From contig NZ_CP041743.1 in NCBI RefSeq assembly GCF_007556815.1, forward strand, positions 806,001-870,000: DNA of 64,000 nt, read 5' to 3'. This DNA comes from Paraburkholderia megapolitana. Lineage in GTDB: Bacteria > Pseudomonadota > Gammaproteobacteria > Burkholderiales > Burkholderiaceae. The notes under the pieces were generated by a model. The model was given only the letters and a program-made list of their open reading frames with translations, made no database searches and was not told the DNA's origin. Both the position numbers and the translations under genes were made by a program. Position 1 is the stretch's first letter, and each line of letters begins with the position of its first letter. Below are positions 17,194 to 26,064 of the stretch, piece by piece.

Positions 17194-18153
17194 ATGATTT
17201 CTCAGCAGCTCACGATGAAGGTAGTGGAAAAAATCGCCGTGGCAAAAGACGTTGTCATGCTTGAGCTCGCCTCTGCTGACGGTGAGCCGCTACCGGCCTT
17301 TACGGCAGGCGCACATATCAACGTCCGTTTGCCCACGGGAGTAACGCGGCCGTACTCGTTATGCGGCAACCCAGCCCAGCACGAGCGATATCGACTCGGC
17401 GTGTCGTTGGCGAGAAATTCCAGGGGCGGCTCGCGGACCGTTCACGATCTGCTCCAGGTTGGCGACGTGATCGAGGGCAGCCTGCCCGTCAATCACTTTC
17501 CATTGAACGAAGGCGCACCCAGTTCTGTTCTCGTGGGTGGAGGAATCGGGATCACGCCGCTACTGGCCATGGCCTATCGCCTTCAGTCAATGGATGCGGA
17601 CTGGCACCTGCATCTATGCGCGAGATCGAAGGATCACTGCGCCTTTATGACGGAGCTGACGCATCCCCGCTTCGCACCTTTTGTGACGCTGCATTTCGAC
17701 GGCGGAGACGCAGCCCGGCATCTGGACTTCGCCAGCTTGATCCGATCGGCACGCGAAGGCTCCCATCTCTACACATGCGGCCCGGACGGCTTCATGAAGC
17801 AAGTACTGTCCGAAGCGAGGCATGCGCAATGGACGGAAGAGCGCCTCCATTTCGAGAGCTTCAAGCCAGAGTTTGAAAAATCCGCGGGCAACAAAGCGTT
17901 CGAACTTCAGCTCGCGAGGAGTCGAAAAACGTTACTGGTTCCGCCCGACAAGACGGCCTTGCAAATCATGCTGGACGCAGGTGTCGAGGTGCCGTTCAGC
18001 TGTGAGTCGGGAGTGTGTGCAACCTGCGTGACGCGTGTTCTGGATGGCTTGCCGGATCACTGCGATCAATGTCTGACCGAGAAAGAGCGAACCCAGAGCT
18101 TTACGCCGTGCTGCTCGCGAGCGCTTACGCCGTATCTATCAATCGATATCTAA
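17194..18153 (+). CDS. Phthalate-dioxygenase-reductase-type electron transfer protein (VanB-like)
   Basis: 319 residues from ATG 17194 with GGGAGA 4-9 nt upstream; the open frame extends much further 5' only as a shadow of the transporter gene. Domain order is FMN-binding barrel (RPYSLCGNPAQHERYRLGVS, residues about 50-70), NAD-binding domain (VGGGIGITPLLAMA), and C-terminal plant-type [2Fe-2S] ferredoxin with CESGVCATCVTRVLDGLPDH and a downstream Cys in CDQC. It passes electrons from NADH to the Rieske oxygenase, whose gene starts 13 nt later. Two-component class IA system of the vanillate O-demethylase type. Confidence 0.94.
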   Translation: MISQQLTMKVVEKIAVAKDVVMLELASADGEPLPAFTAGAHINVRLPTGVTRPYSLCGNPAQHERYRLGVSLARNSRGGSRTVHDLLQVGDVIEGSLPVNHFPLNEGAPSSVLVGGGIGITPLLAMAYRLQSMDADWHLHLCARSKDHCAFMTELTHPRFAPFVTLHFDGGDAARHLDFASLIRSAREGSHLYTCGPDGFMKQVLSEARHAQWTEERLHFESFKPEFEKSAGNKAFELQLARSRKTLLVPPDKTALQIMLDAGVEVPFSCESGVCATCVTRVLDGLPDHCDQCLTEKERTQSFTPCCSRALTPYLSIDI

Positions 18154-18166
18154 ACACCGAGCGACT

Positions 18167-19243
18167 ATGACCAACTTCATCAAAAACTCGTGGTACGTCT
18201 GCGCGTCATCGGATGAAATAATTTCTGGCAAGTTGTTCGAGCGCATCATCATCAACGAGCCGATCGTCTTCTACAGGAAGAGCGACGGGTCAGTGACCGC
18301 GCTTGAAAACCGCTGTTGCCATCGTCACTACCCGTTGAGCAAAGGAACATTGGAGGGCAACCATGTCCGATGCGGGTATCACGGGTTCCTCTACGAATGC
18401 ACGGGGACATGCATCGAGATTCCAGGCCAGGAAGTCATTCCCCGCAATGCGAAAGTGCAACATTACCCTACGGCAGAAAGATATTCGTGGGTCTGGATCT
18501 GGATGGGCGATCCCGAACTTGCCGACGAAAAAAATATCCCGGACTATCACTGGATGAGCGATCCGGAATGGCGAGGAAAATCGGATCGATTCGACGTCAA
18601 ATCGAATTACCGGTTGATCGTGCAGAACCTGCTCGATCTTTCCCATCTCGCCTTCGTGCACGCCTCCACGATAGGCACCAGAGCAGTGATCGACGCCGCC
18701 AATGTCAAGTTCGAACGTGAAGACAACGAGGTTCGCATTTCACGCTGGATGATTAACATCGCCCCTCCCGCCACGTACCACAAGCTCGCCAGCTTCGACG
18801 GAAATGTCGATCGCTGGCAAATCGTCCACTTCATCCCACCGGGGTTCGTTCGAATTTACGGCGGCGCCTGTCCCACCGGCACGGGCGCGCCAGACGGTCA
18901 TCGGGTAGGAGGGCTGGAGCTGACCAACCTGCATGCAATCACACCGGAAACGGACCGCACGACACACTACTTCTGGAGTCAATGTCACAAGGGAATGCTC
19001 GACAGGCCAGACATCACGAACGTCCTGTTCGAAGACGTCCTTGTCGCGTTCAAGGAGGATCACCGTCTCTTCGAAGCTCAACAGATATTGATCGACATGG
19101 ACCCGTTGCGCTCGACGGTCAATGTCATGAACGATGCCGGCGCGCTTCATGCAATGCGAATCCTGGATCGGCTCGAAGGCGAACAGGCTGCGGGAGGGGT
19201 GACGCCGATCGGTGTGAACGACCTCAAGTTCGGTCTTTCGTAA
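18167..19243 (+). CDS. Rieske non-heme iron oxygenase, vanillate O-demethylase oxygenase (VanA)-like
   Basis: 358 residues. The Rieske motif is NRCCHRHYPLSKG...VRCGYHGF (C-x-H and C-x2-H ligands, residues about 45-68). The mononuclear iron site follows in QNLLDLSHLAFVHASTIG (D and two His). Size and VanA-like architecture suit O-demethylation or hydroxylation of a methoxylated or carboxylated aromatic, acting with the reductase just upstream. The exact substrate cannot be read from sequence. Being next to the tropone-like cluster, a role in ring tailoring is possible, but AAHS transporter plus VanAB is also a common stand-alone catabolic set. Confidence 0.93.
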   Translation: MTNFIKNSWYVCASSDEIISGKLFERIIINEPIVFYRKSDGSVTALENRCCHRHYPLSKGTLEGNHVRCGYHGFLYECTGTCIEIPGQEVIPRNAKVQHYPTAERYSWVWIWMGDPELADEKNIPDYHWMSDPEWRGKSDRFDVKSNYRLIVQNLLDLSHLAFVHASTIGTRAVIDAANVKFEREDNEVRISRWMINIAPPATYHKLASFDGNVDRWQIVHFIPPGFVRIYGGACPTGTGAPDGHRVGGLELTNLHAITPETDRTTHYFWSQCHKGMLDRPDITNVLFEDVLVAFKEDHRLFEAQQILIDMDPLRSTVNVMNDAGALHAMRILDRLEGEQAAGGVTPIGVNDLKFGLS

Positions 19244-19312
19244 GCAGCTTGCGACGTCGGTTTCCGCTTCGGCGGACAGGTGGGTTGGGTGGCTGGGGTG
19301 CGGCTAGATGCT

Positions 19313-20179
19313 TTAAACCTCGCCCCCTGCCGGCTCCGCTTCATGCCCGAGCCGCGCCTTCGCATGCCGCATCTTCTCCAGCGTCTTCGGCCCGAGCCGC
19401 AAGGCAACGCCGATTGCAAGCGCATCGACGATGCACAGATGCACGAGCCGCGACACACCCGGCGTATTCGGATCGATCGGGCTCGGCACGCGCAGCAGCA
19501 GCGGAATATCGACAAGCCAGGCCAGCCGCGAACCGACGTTGGTCAGCGCAATCGTCGTCGCACCGCGCTCTTTGGCGATCTGGATGCTTTCATTCACTTC
19601 GACGCTACGCCCCGCGTGCGAAATCGCGAACGCCACATCACCCGGTTCCATCAACCCTGCATAGAGGCGCTGCAAATGACTGTCGCTAAACGCGCTCGCC
19701 GCGATATCGAGGCGCAGAAAACGCAACGCGGCATCCTGCGCGACCAGTCCTGAACCCGAGCCGACGCCGAAGAAGAACACGCGCCGCGCATGCGAGAGCG
19801 CGGTGATCGCAGCATCGACGGCCACGGGGTCGAGCTCGCTGCGTGCATGCATGATGCCGTCGACCGCTGCCTCACCCACCTTGTCGAGCAGCGTCTGGGT
19901 ATCGTCGTCGCGTGCAACCGCTGTCGACGCATACGGCATCCCCCCCGCCACACTCTGTGCGAGCTGCATCTTGAAGTCGCGCAGGCCGTGCGCACCGATC
20001 GCACGACAAAAGCGCGTCACCGATGGCTCGGACACATCGGCACGCTGCGCCAGTTCGGTGATGCTTGCGCGCATCGCGAAGTCGACGTCGGAGAGCACCA
20101 TGTCGGCGACCTTGCGCTCGGCGGGCCGCAACGACGTCAGTGCGCCGCGGATGTGGGGAATCAGATTCGGTGCGGACAC
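19313..20179 (-). CDS. RpiR/HexR-family transcriptional regulator (HTH + SIS)
   Basis: 288 residues: N-terminal HTH_6 domain (ITELAQRADVSEPSVTRFCR) and C-terminal SIS sugar-phosphate-binding domain (VFFFGVGSGSGLVAQDAALRF, then ISHAGRSVEVNESIQIAKER). Such regulators respond to phosphorylated sugars. It is the third gene of the minus-strand unit SDR - ABC ATPase - RpiR and so is placed to control the ABC uptake system; two HexR-like palindromes in the divergent promoter (22187-22202, 22355-22370) are its probable targets. Confidence 0.93.
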   Translation of the reverse strand: MSAPNLIPHIRGALTSLRPAERKVADMVLSDVDFAMRASITELAQRADVSEPSVTRFCRAIGAHGLRDFKMQLAQSVAGGMPYASTAVARDDDTQTLLDKVGEAAVDGIMHARSELDPVAVDAAITALSHARRVFFFGVGSGSGLVAQDAALRFLRLDIAASAFSDSHLQRLYAGLMEPGDVAFAISHAGRSVEVNESIQIAKERGATTIALTNVGSRLAWLVDIPLLLRVPSPIDPNTPGVSRLVHLCIVDALAIGVALRLGPKTLEKMRHAKARLGHEAEPAGGEV

Positions 20180-20245
20180 CCCTGCGTTCCTTATGGGTTG
20201 AGGTCTGGAATCCGCGCGCCGGTCACGGCTTCGACCACGGCGGCG

Positions 20246-21334
20246 TCAGGCGATTCTGCGTCCGCTCTCCGTATCGAACAGATGAAGATTTCCGGCAGGC
20301 AGTCCGAGCGTTACGCGTTGCCCAGGCTCGAATGCCGAGCGCAGACGGCTGGTGACACACCACGTATTGCCGCCAATTTTCCCGTACAGATGCGTTTCCG
20401 CGCCGGTCGGCTCGACGACCTCGATGTCCATTGCCACGACAGCTACGCCGGCCGCACCCTGGTTTGCGAGATCGATGTCGATGTGTTCGGGCCGCACACC
20501 GAGTGTGCATTTCGTGCCCACTGGTGTGCCCGCTCCGGGCAAGCCGATCTCCGCGCCGTCGCCGAGTTTCAGTACCGGGCCTTGTGCGCCGGCCGCGACG
20601 ACGCCTTCGGCGAAATTCATCGAAGGCGAACCGAGAAAACTCGCGACAAACAAGTTTGCGGGCCGGTCGTACAGATCGAGCGGTCGGCCAACCTGCTCGA
20701 TGCGACCGGCGTTCATCACGACGATGCGGTCGGCCATCGTCATCGCTTCGATCTGGTCGTGCGTCACGTAGATGATGGTGTTCTTCAGCCGCTGGTGCAG
20801 CGCCTTGATTTCCGTGCGCATCTGCACGCGCAGCTTCGCGTCGAGGTTCGACAGCGGCTCGTCGAACAGGAACAGTGACGGCTCGCGTACTACCGCGCGG
20901 CCCATCGCGACCCGCTGCCGCTGGCCACCCGACAATGCGCGCGGCAGACGGTCCAGATAGCCGCTCAGATTCAACATCTTTGCCGCGGTCTCGATGCGCG
21001 GCTTGAAACTCGTCGGCGATTCCTTGCGGATGCGCGGACCAAACGCGATGTTCTCGTACACCGACAGATGCGGATACAGCGCGTAGCTCTGGAACACCAT
21101 CGAGATGTTGCGCTGCTGCGGCGGCAGGCTGTTCGAACGCGTGCCGCCGATCAACAGATCGCCGCCGCTGATCTCTTCGAGCCCGGCGACCATCCGCATC
21201 AACGTGCTCTTGCCGCATCCCGACGGGCCGACCAGCACGACGAATTCGCCGTCGTCGATCGCGAGGTCGATGCCGTGCACGACCTGGGTCTCGCCATAGC
21301 GCTTGAAGATGCCGCTCAGTTGCACTGCTGCCAT
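20246..21334 (-). CDS. ABC transporter ATP-binding protein, UgpC/MsmK/MalK family
   Basis: 362 residues with Walker A GPSGCGKST, signature LSGGQRQRVAMGRA, Walker B LFLFDEPLSNLD and a C-terminal TOBE/MalK-like regulatory domain (CTLGVRPEHIDIDLANQG). It powers CUT1-type carbohydrate or polyol import with the binding protein and two permeases encoded divergently (22431-25574). It starts 48 nt after the SDR stop, in one operon with SDR and RpiR. Stand-alone placement of the ATPase with the dehydrogenase on the opposite strand is unusual but the set is complete. Confidence 0.95.
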   Translation of the reverse strand: MAAVQLSGIFKRYGETQVVHGIDLAIDDGEFVVLVGPSGCGKSTLMRMVAGLEEISGGDLLIGGTRSNSLPPQQRNISMVFQSYALYPHLSVYENIAFGPRIRKESPTSFKPRIETAAKMLNLSGYLDRLPRALSGGQRQRVAMGRAVVREPSLFLFDEPLSNLDAKLRVQMRTEIKALHQRLKNTIIYVTHDQIEAMTMADRIVVMNAGRIEQVGRPLDLYDRPANLFVASFLGSPSMNFAEGVVAAGAQGPVLKLGDGAEIGLPGAGTPVGTKCTLGVRPEHIDIDLANQGAAGVAVVAMDIEVVEPTGAETHLYGKIGGNTWCVTSRLRSAFEPGQRVTLGLPAGNLHLFDTESGRRIA

Positions 21335-21382
21335 GCTGTCCTCATTACGGTTCTTGCATCGAACGCGGTGTGTTCACCGGGC

Positions 21383-22156
21383 TCAGATCGATTCGAGCGT
21401 CAGTTCCTCGGCCATCGGCCGGTTGCCGGCCATCAGGCCGCCGTCGACGGGCAACGCCACGCCGGTAATCACCCGCGCCTGCGGTGACGCGAGGAACAGT
21501 ACGGCGTCGGCGATATCGTCGGGGGTCGCGAAGTCGCCCAGCGGATACCACTTCTTCAGGTCTTCAAAAACCTGCGGATGCTTGTCGACACGCGCCTGCC
21601 ACGCCCTCGTCTTCACCGTGCCCGGGCAAACGATATTGGCGCGAATACCGTAGCGGCCCAGTTCGATGGCAAGCGCCTTCGTGTAACTGATGAGCCCGGC
21701 TTTCGCCGCGCTATACGCCGGGTGGCCGAGCGCCGCCATCCCGTTCACCGAGCCGATCAGGACCAGCGCACCGCGTTGCCGCTCGATCATCGACTTGCGC
21801 ACCGACTCGACGACGTAATACGTGCCGTTCAGGTTCAGGTTGATGTCGCGCTGCCAGCTTGCTGCATCCGTAGTCGCGAGGGTGGGCCGCAGTGCGCCGC
21901 CTGCGTTCGCGACCAGCACGTCGACCGGGCCGCGCACGGCGACCGCCTCGGCCACCGCCGCCTGCACCGCCGCCGCGTCGCCGATGTCGACCGCGACCGG
22001 CGTGACGTGCTCGGCGCCCAACGTCGCCGTGAGTTCGCCGAGCGCCGCGGCGTCGATATCGAGCGCCAGCACGGTGTCGCCCTCCGCGACAAAACGCTTG
22101 CACAGCACGCTGCCGATCCCGCCGCTTGCTCCCGTCACCAGTACGACACGCTTCAT
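21383..22156 (-). CDS. SDR family NAD(P)-dependent dehydrogenase
   Basis: 257 residues from ATG 22156, which gives the classical SDR start MKRVVLVTGASGGIGSVLCK; GAGGA lies just upstream. Motifs: TGASGGIG (cofactor), NAGG, catalytic Ser in LIGSVNG and YSAAKAG (Tyr, Lys), and C-terminal VTGVALPVDGGLMAGNRP. It is the first gene of the SDR-ATPase-RpiR unit and divergent from the ABC binding protein gene, so it probably oxidises the imported sugar or polyol. Substrate unknown. Confidence 0.93.
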   Translation of the reverse strand: MKRVVLVTGASGGIGSVLCKRFVAEGDTVLALDIDAAALGELTATLGAEHVTPVAVDIGDAAAVQAAVAEAVAVRGPVDVLVANAGGALRPTLATTDAASWQRDINLNLNGTYYVVESVRKSMIERQRGALVLIGSVNGMAALGHPAYSAAKAGLISYTKALAIELGRYGIRANIVCPGTVKTRAWQARVDKHPQVFEDLKKWYPLGDFATPDDIADAVLFLASPQARVITGVALPVDGGLMAGNRPMAEELTLESI

Positions 22157-22186
22157 GTCCGTCCTCGTCAAATTACCCGTCAAGCT

Positions 22187-22202
22187 TGTAAATTTCCAAC
22201 AT
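22187..22202. promoter_or_regulatory. HexR-like operator candidate A (TGTAAATTTCCAACAT)
   Basis: Sits 31-46 nt upstream of the SDR start. On the minus strand it reads ATGTTGGAAATTTACA, matching 13 of 16 positions of site B (ATGTAGGATTTTTACA). Both have the TGT...ACA ends of HexR-type (RpiR family) operators. The cognate regulator gene lies in the same locus. Confidence 0.55.
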
Positions 22203-22329
22203 ATGGGTTGGCGGGCGGCGCGCAGGTGCAACCGCCCCAGCCCGCCGTCCCAGCCTTGCAGCGCACAAAATCTCCCTTCTTTTACAGCATCTTATGGCAA
22301 AAACAGGTTTGAGAAAAAATATCGACAAC

Positions 22330-22370
22330 CCTACGTGACAAGCTTTTTTTCGTCATGTAGGATTTTTACA
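22330..22370. promoter_or_regulatory. HexR-like operator candidate B within overlapping inverted repeats
   Basis: ATGTAGGATTTTTACA (22355-22370) resembles the HexR consensus TGTA-N7-TACA. It overlaps an imperfect inverted repeat, CCTACGTGACAA (22330-22341) against TTCGTCATGTAGG (22349-22361). It lies 61-101 nt upstream of the solute-binding protein start, where a repressor would block the promoter. Confidence 0.55.
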
Positions 22371-22430
22371 AACAACAATTCCAACCCAGCGGCCGGTTGC
22401 CGGGCGCAGACCACCCCAAGGAGAGTCGAA

Positions 22431-23663
22431 ATGTCGTTGCATGCACGTGCTTCCCTCGTGCTCGGCAGAATTGCCGTAGCACTTGCATTTGCAGGTATCG
22501 CCCATGCGGCGCAGGCCGACACGGTCCGCGTCACCGTCGCCCACTACAGCGATGCGACGGCGCCGTACTTCGAAAAGATGGCCCGTAACTTCGAGAAAGC
22601 GAATCCCGGCACCACGATCAAGATCGAGGACGTGAACTGGGACACGCTGCAGCAGAAGCTGCAAACGGACATCTCGGGCGGCGCAAACGCTGACCTCGCG
22701 ATCGTCGGTACGCGCTGGCTGCTCGATTTCGTGAAGGACGACGTGGCTGAGCCGCTCGACGGCTATATGGACCCGACCTTCAAGGCGCGCTTCATCGGCC
22801 CGTTCCTGGCCCCGGGTGAGATCAACGGCAAGGTGTACGGCCTGCCGATCGCTGCCTCGGCACGCGCGCTGTACTACAACAAGGATCTGCTGGCCAAGGC
22901 CGGCTTCCCCGATGGTCCGAAGACCTGGGACGACGTGATCGCCGCGTCGAAGAAGCTGAAGGCCATGGGCATTGCCGGCTTCGGGTTGCAAGGCAAGGAA
23001 ATCGAAACCGACGTCTACTGGTACTACGCGCTGTGGACCAACGGCGGCGACGTGGTCGGCAAGGACGGCAAGGCTGCGTTCAATTCGCCGGCAGGCGTGA
23101 AGGCTGCGACGCTGTACAAGACGCTGATCGACGACGGTCTGACGCAGCCTGGTGTGACCGGCTACAGCCGCGAGGACGTGCAGAATCTGTTCAAGCAGGG
23201 CCGTGTCGCGATGGTCATCTCGGCACCGTTCCTCGCCAAGCAGATCAAGAAGGAAGCGCCTAACCTGAAGTACGGTATCGATCCGATTCCGATGGGCACG
23301 ACGCACGCCACCTACGCGGTGACGGATTCGATCGTGATGTTCAAGAACTCGAAGGTGAAGAAGAGCGCGTGGAAGTTCCTCGACTATCTGTTCACGAAGG
23401 AACCGCGCGTCGAGTTCACGAGCACCGAAGGCTTCCTGCCTACGACGAAAGCTGAAGCCACCGATCCGGCGTTCAACGATCCCGACACGAAGGCTTTCGT
23501 CGCGCTGCTGCCGACCGCGAAATTCGCCCCGACCATCACCGGCTGGGAAGATACCGCGAAGGCTGTCTCGAACGCGATGCAGTCGGTCTACCTCGGCAAG
23601 GCGAAGCCGGCCGATGCACTGAACGGCGCAGCTACGGAGGCTAACAAGGCACTCGGCCACTAA
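22431..23663 (+). CDS. Sugar/polyol ABC transporter periplasmic binding protein (family 1)
   Basis: 410 residues; ATG 22431 with AAGGAG 8 nt upstream. A Sec signal peptide (about residues 1-27, cleavage after AAQA) precedes a type I extracellular solute-binding fold: VTVAHYSDATAPYFEKMARN, GLPIAASARALYYNKDLLAK and TWDDVIAASKKLKAMGIAGF. This is the CUT1 carbohydrate family, so the ligand is likely a sugar, disaccharide, glycerol-phosphate or polyol. It is the first gene of the plus-strand unit with two permeases; a hairpin after its stop (23702-23718) may favour higher expression of the binding protein. Confidence 0.95.
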   Translation: MSLHARASLVLGRIAVALAFAGIAHAAQADTVRVTVAHYSDATAPYFEKMARNFEKANPGTTIKIEDVNWDTLQQKLQTDISGGANADLAIVGTRWLLDFVKDDVAEPLDGYMDPTFKARFIGPFLAPGEINGKVYGLPIAASARALYYNKDLLAKAGFPDGPKTWDDVIAASKKLKAMGIAGFGLQGKEIETDVYWYYALWTNGGDVVGKDGKAAFNSPAGVKAATLYKTLIDDGLTQPGVTGYSREDVQNLFKQGRVAMVISAPFLAKQIKKEAPNLKYGIDPIPMGTTHATYAVTDSIVMFKNSKVKKSAWKFLDYLFTKEPRVEFTSTEGFLPTTKAEATDPAFNDPDTKAFVALLPTAKFAPTITGWEDTAKAVSNAMQSVYLGKAKPADALNGAATEANKALGH

Positions 23664-23701
23664 GACGTTCCGCGTAGTCGCTGCGCGTGAGCCGCCGCTG
23701 T

Positions 23702-23718
23702 TGGGTGGGTTACACCCA
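23702..23718 (+). terminator. Intra-operon hairpin after the binding-protein gene
   Basis: TGGGTG and CACCCA form a 6-bp stem around GGTTA, 39 nt past the solute-binding protein stop and about 100 nt before the permease start. Such hairpins often stabilise or partly terminate the binding-protein mRNA. No T-run, so partial terminator or mRNA-stability element. Confidence 0.4.
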
Positions 23719-23820
23719 GCGACCACGATAGCGACATACGCAACGCAACACAGCACCCCGCCCTTCCCGTCGCGCCGACCCATGTTTCACCGGGCCGGCG
23801 CTTCCTACGATCGAGCACGC

Positions 23821-24732
23821 ATGAGCCGTTCCCGCAGTACGCCCAGCCGTTCCATCACGCAGCGCCTGTCGGCGCCCTGGTTGCTGATCGCGCCGAGTCT
23901 GATCCTCGCGCTGTTCATCATCAGCTATCCGATCTACAACATCGTGTTCCAGTCGCTGCATGAGGTGTCGCGCTTCGGTGCGATTCGCGGCTTTAGCGGG
24001 TTGCAGAATTTCTACAGCGTGTTCTCCGATCCGGTGTTCGCCGACGCGGCGCGGCGCACGATCGTCTGGACCGCGTGTGTGGTCGGCGGCACGGTGCTGT
24101 TTTCGGTGCCGGTTGCGCTAGTGCTGAATCAGGACTTCTACGGCCGTGGTGTCGCGCGGACCATCGTGATGCTGCCGTGGTCGGTCTCGCTGACGATGAC
24201 CGCCGTGGTCTGGCGCTGGGCGTTCAACGACGATTACGGCATGGTCAACGTGACGCTGCAGCGGTTGGGATTGATCGGCGGACCGATTCACTGGCTTGCT
24301 ACACCTGAATTCGCTTTTCCGGTCGAGATCGCGGTCGGCATTCTCGTATCGATACCGTTCACGGTGACGATCCTGCTGGGCGGATTGTCGTCGGTACCGG
24401 GCGATATCTACGAAGCGGCGCGCATGGATGGCGCGAGCGCATGGCAGCAGTTCCGCAAACTGACGATGCCGCTGCTGCGGCCGTTCATCAACATGGCGAT
24501 CCTGCTGAACGTGATCTACGTGTTCAATTCGTTTCCGATCATCTGGGTGATGACGCAGGGCGGCCCGGACAACGGCACGCATATTCTCGTCACCTACCTG
24601 TACGAACTCGGCTTCCGGCTCGGCCGGCCTGGCGAAGCAGCGGCCGTATCGCTGATCATGCTGGTGATGCTGTTCGTGTTTTCGATGGTGTATCTGCGCA
24701 TGCTGCCGCAAAAAGAAGGGGACGCCGCATGA
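23821..24732 (+). CDS. Carbohydrate ABC transporter permease 1 (MalF-like)
   Basis: 303 residues from ATG 23821; the frame is open back to 23701 but upstream residues look non-coding and neither start has a clear RBS. Six membrane helices with first helix APWLLIAPSLILALFIISYP; the inner-membrane-complex EAA loop is seen as YEAARMDGASAWQQFRKLTMP, shown here in part: EAARMDGASAWQQFRKLTMP. MalF/UgpA-type subunit of the CUT1 importer. Its stop overlaps the next start (ATGA). Confidence 0.93.
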   Translation: MSRSRSTPSRSITQRLSAPWLLIAPSLILALFIISYPIYNIVFQSLHEVSRFGAIRGFSGLQNFYSVFSDPVFADAARRTIVWTACVVGGTVLFSVPVALVLNQDFYGRGVARTIVMLPWSVSLTMTAVVWRWAFNDDYGMVNVTLQRLGLIGGPIHWLATPEFAFPVEIAVGILVSIPFTVTILLGGLSSVPGDIYEAARMDGASAWQQFRKLTMPLLRPFINMAILLNVIYVFNSFPIIWVMTQGGPDNGTHILVTYLYELGFRLGRPGEAAAVSLIMLVMLFVFSMVYLRMLPQKEGDAA

Positions 24733-25574
24733 GCCTGAAGATGAAACGCACACTGTGGTGCTGGCTTGCATTGGCGCCGCTCGTCGTGCTCGTGCTGTTT
24801 CCGTTTGCGGTAATGCTGTTCACTGCCTTGAAACCCGCGGACGAAGTGTTCGTCTATCCGGCGCGCTGGTTGCCGGTGCACTGGCACTGGCAGAACTTCG
24901 CCGACATGTGGGTCGCGGCCAATTTCGGCGTTGCGTTGCGCAACAGCGCGGTGATCAGTGTGCTCTCGACATCGCTCGCGCTCGCCGTGAGTCTGCCTGC
25001 CGCGTATGCGCTCGCGCGTTTTCCGTTTAGCGGTCGGAGTGCTTACCGGCAGTTCCTGCTCGTCACGCAAATGCTGTCGCCGATCCTGCTGGTGGTCGGC
25101 CTGTTCCGGCTCGCCGCGATGATTCCGTACGGCGACGGCAACCTGGTCGACTCGAAGATCGGTGTGATCGTCTCGTATGCGGCGTTCAACATTGCGTTCG
25201 CAGTGTGGATGCTGTCGTCGTATTTCCAGACCGTGCCGCGCGATCTCGAAGAAGCGGCGTGGCTCGAAGGATGCGGTCGCACGCGGGCGGTGTTCAAGGT
25301 GTTCTTGCCACTTGCAGTGCCGGCGATCGTCGTGACCGCAATCTTCACGTTCATCAATGCGTGGAACGAGTTTGCCGTGGTGTACACGCTGATCCGTTCG
25401 CCGGAGAACAAGACGCTTACCGTTCAGGTGACCGATATGGTGGCGGGGAAATATACGGTGCAGTGGCACCTCGTGATGGCTGCCACGCTGTGTGCGACGT
25501 TGCCGGTTTCGATTGTGTTTGCGTGGTTGCAACGGTATCTGGTGAAGGGGCTGGCGCTGGGGGCGGTGAAGTGA
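24729..25574 (+). CDS. Carbohydrate ABC transporter permease 2 (MalG-like)
   Basis: 281 residues; ATG overlaps the previous stop by 4 nt, giving translational coupling. Hydrophobic N-terminal helix WLALAPLVVLVLFPFAVMLF, the MalG-like DEVFVYPARWLP segment after it, and the EAA loop EEAAWLEGCGRTRAVFKVFL. It completes the CUT1 importer with the binding protein, permease 1 and the divergently encoded ATPase. The gene ends 3 nt before a convergent small gene. Confidence 0.94.
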   Translation: MSLKMKRTLWCWLALAPLVVLVLFPFAVMLFTALKPADEVFVYPARWLPVHWHWQNFADMWVAANFGVALRNSAVISVLSTSLALAVSLPAAYALARFPFSGRSAYRQFLLVTQMLSPILLVVGLFRLAAMIPYGDGNLVDSKIGVIVSYAAFNIAFAVWMLSSYFQTVPRDLEEAAWLEGCGRTRAVFKVFLPLAVPAIVVTAIFTFINAWNEFAVVYTLIRSPENKTLTVQVTDMVAGKYTVQWHLVMAATLCATLPVSIVFAWLQRYLVKGLALGAVK

Positions 25575-25577
25575 GCG

Positions 25578-25829
25578 TTACCGCTCCTTCCTCTGCGCCT
25601 CCACCGTAACCATCCAGCAGATCACCGCACCCGCAGCCCAGGCGCACGCGAACATCAATTCGACATCCAGCAGGCTCTGAAAATTCTCCGCGTTTTCGAA
25701 GCTGCATGTCTTGTGCGTCTGGAACTGGATGCACCCCGTCTGCATGTCCTGAAAGACCGCAAACAATTTATACAGACCCCATGCCGTGAATGTCAGGGCA
25801 AGGAGAGCGAGCTTCTTCGATTTTTTCAT
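25578..25829 (-). CDS. Small two-helix membrane protein, hypothetical
   Basis: 83 residues from ATG 25829 (MKKSKKLALLALTFTAWGLY), favoured over an upstream start for its lysine-rich leader followed directly by a membrane helix. A second helix lies at about residues 53-72 (DVELMFACAWAAGAVICWMV). Two Cys in the intervening loop (GCIQFQTHKTC) could form a disulfide. I do not recognise the family. Convergent with the permease operon, from which it is 3 nt away. Confidence 0.6.
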   Translation of the reverse strand: MKKSKKLALLALTFTAWGLYKLFAVFQDMQTGCIQFQTHKTCSFENAENFQSLLDVELMFACAWAAGAVICWMVTVEAQRKER

Positions 25830-26064
25830 TGCACGTTCCGTAAGTCTGGTTCGGCAAGATAACACCCCGCCGTGTTAAAGCTCTCGTGCCTCGTTGAACT
25901 TCAGTTGGTCAGGTATGGTGTACGCCGCTGACTTTACGTGAAGGTCACTGACAGCGCGAACCGTACGACGGCGATCCGCGCTGCCAACCAACACCTGGAA
26001 TATTCCCGCCGTTCAAACCCGAACGATAGACAGGGCAAACTCCAGGGCCACCCTCGTTCAGGCC

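Noticed and set aside
22353..23783. 476-codon open frame antisense to the solute-binding protein gene
   Set aside because: Composition is Arg/His/Val-rich shadow of a high-GC gene; no RBS and no family motif, while the plus strand has a clear signal peptide and ABC binding fold.
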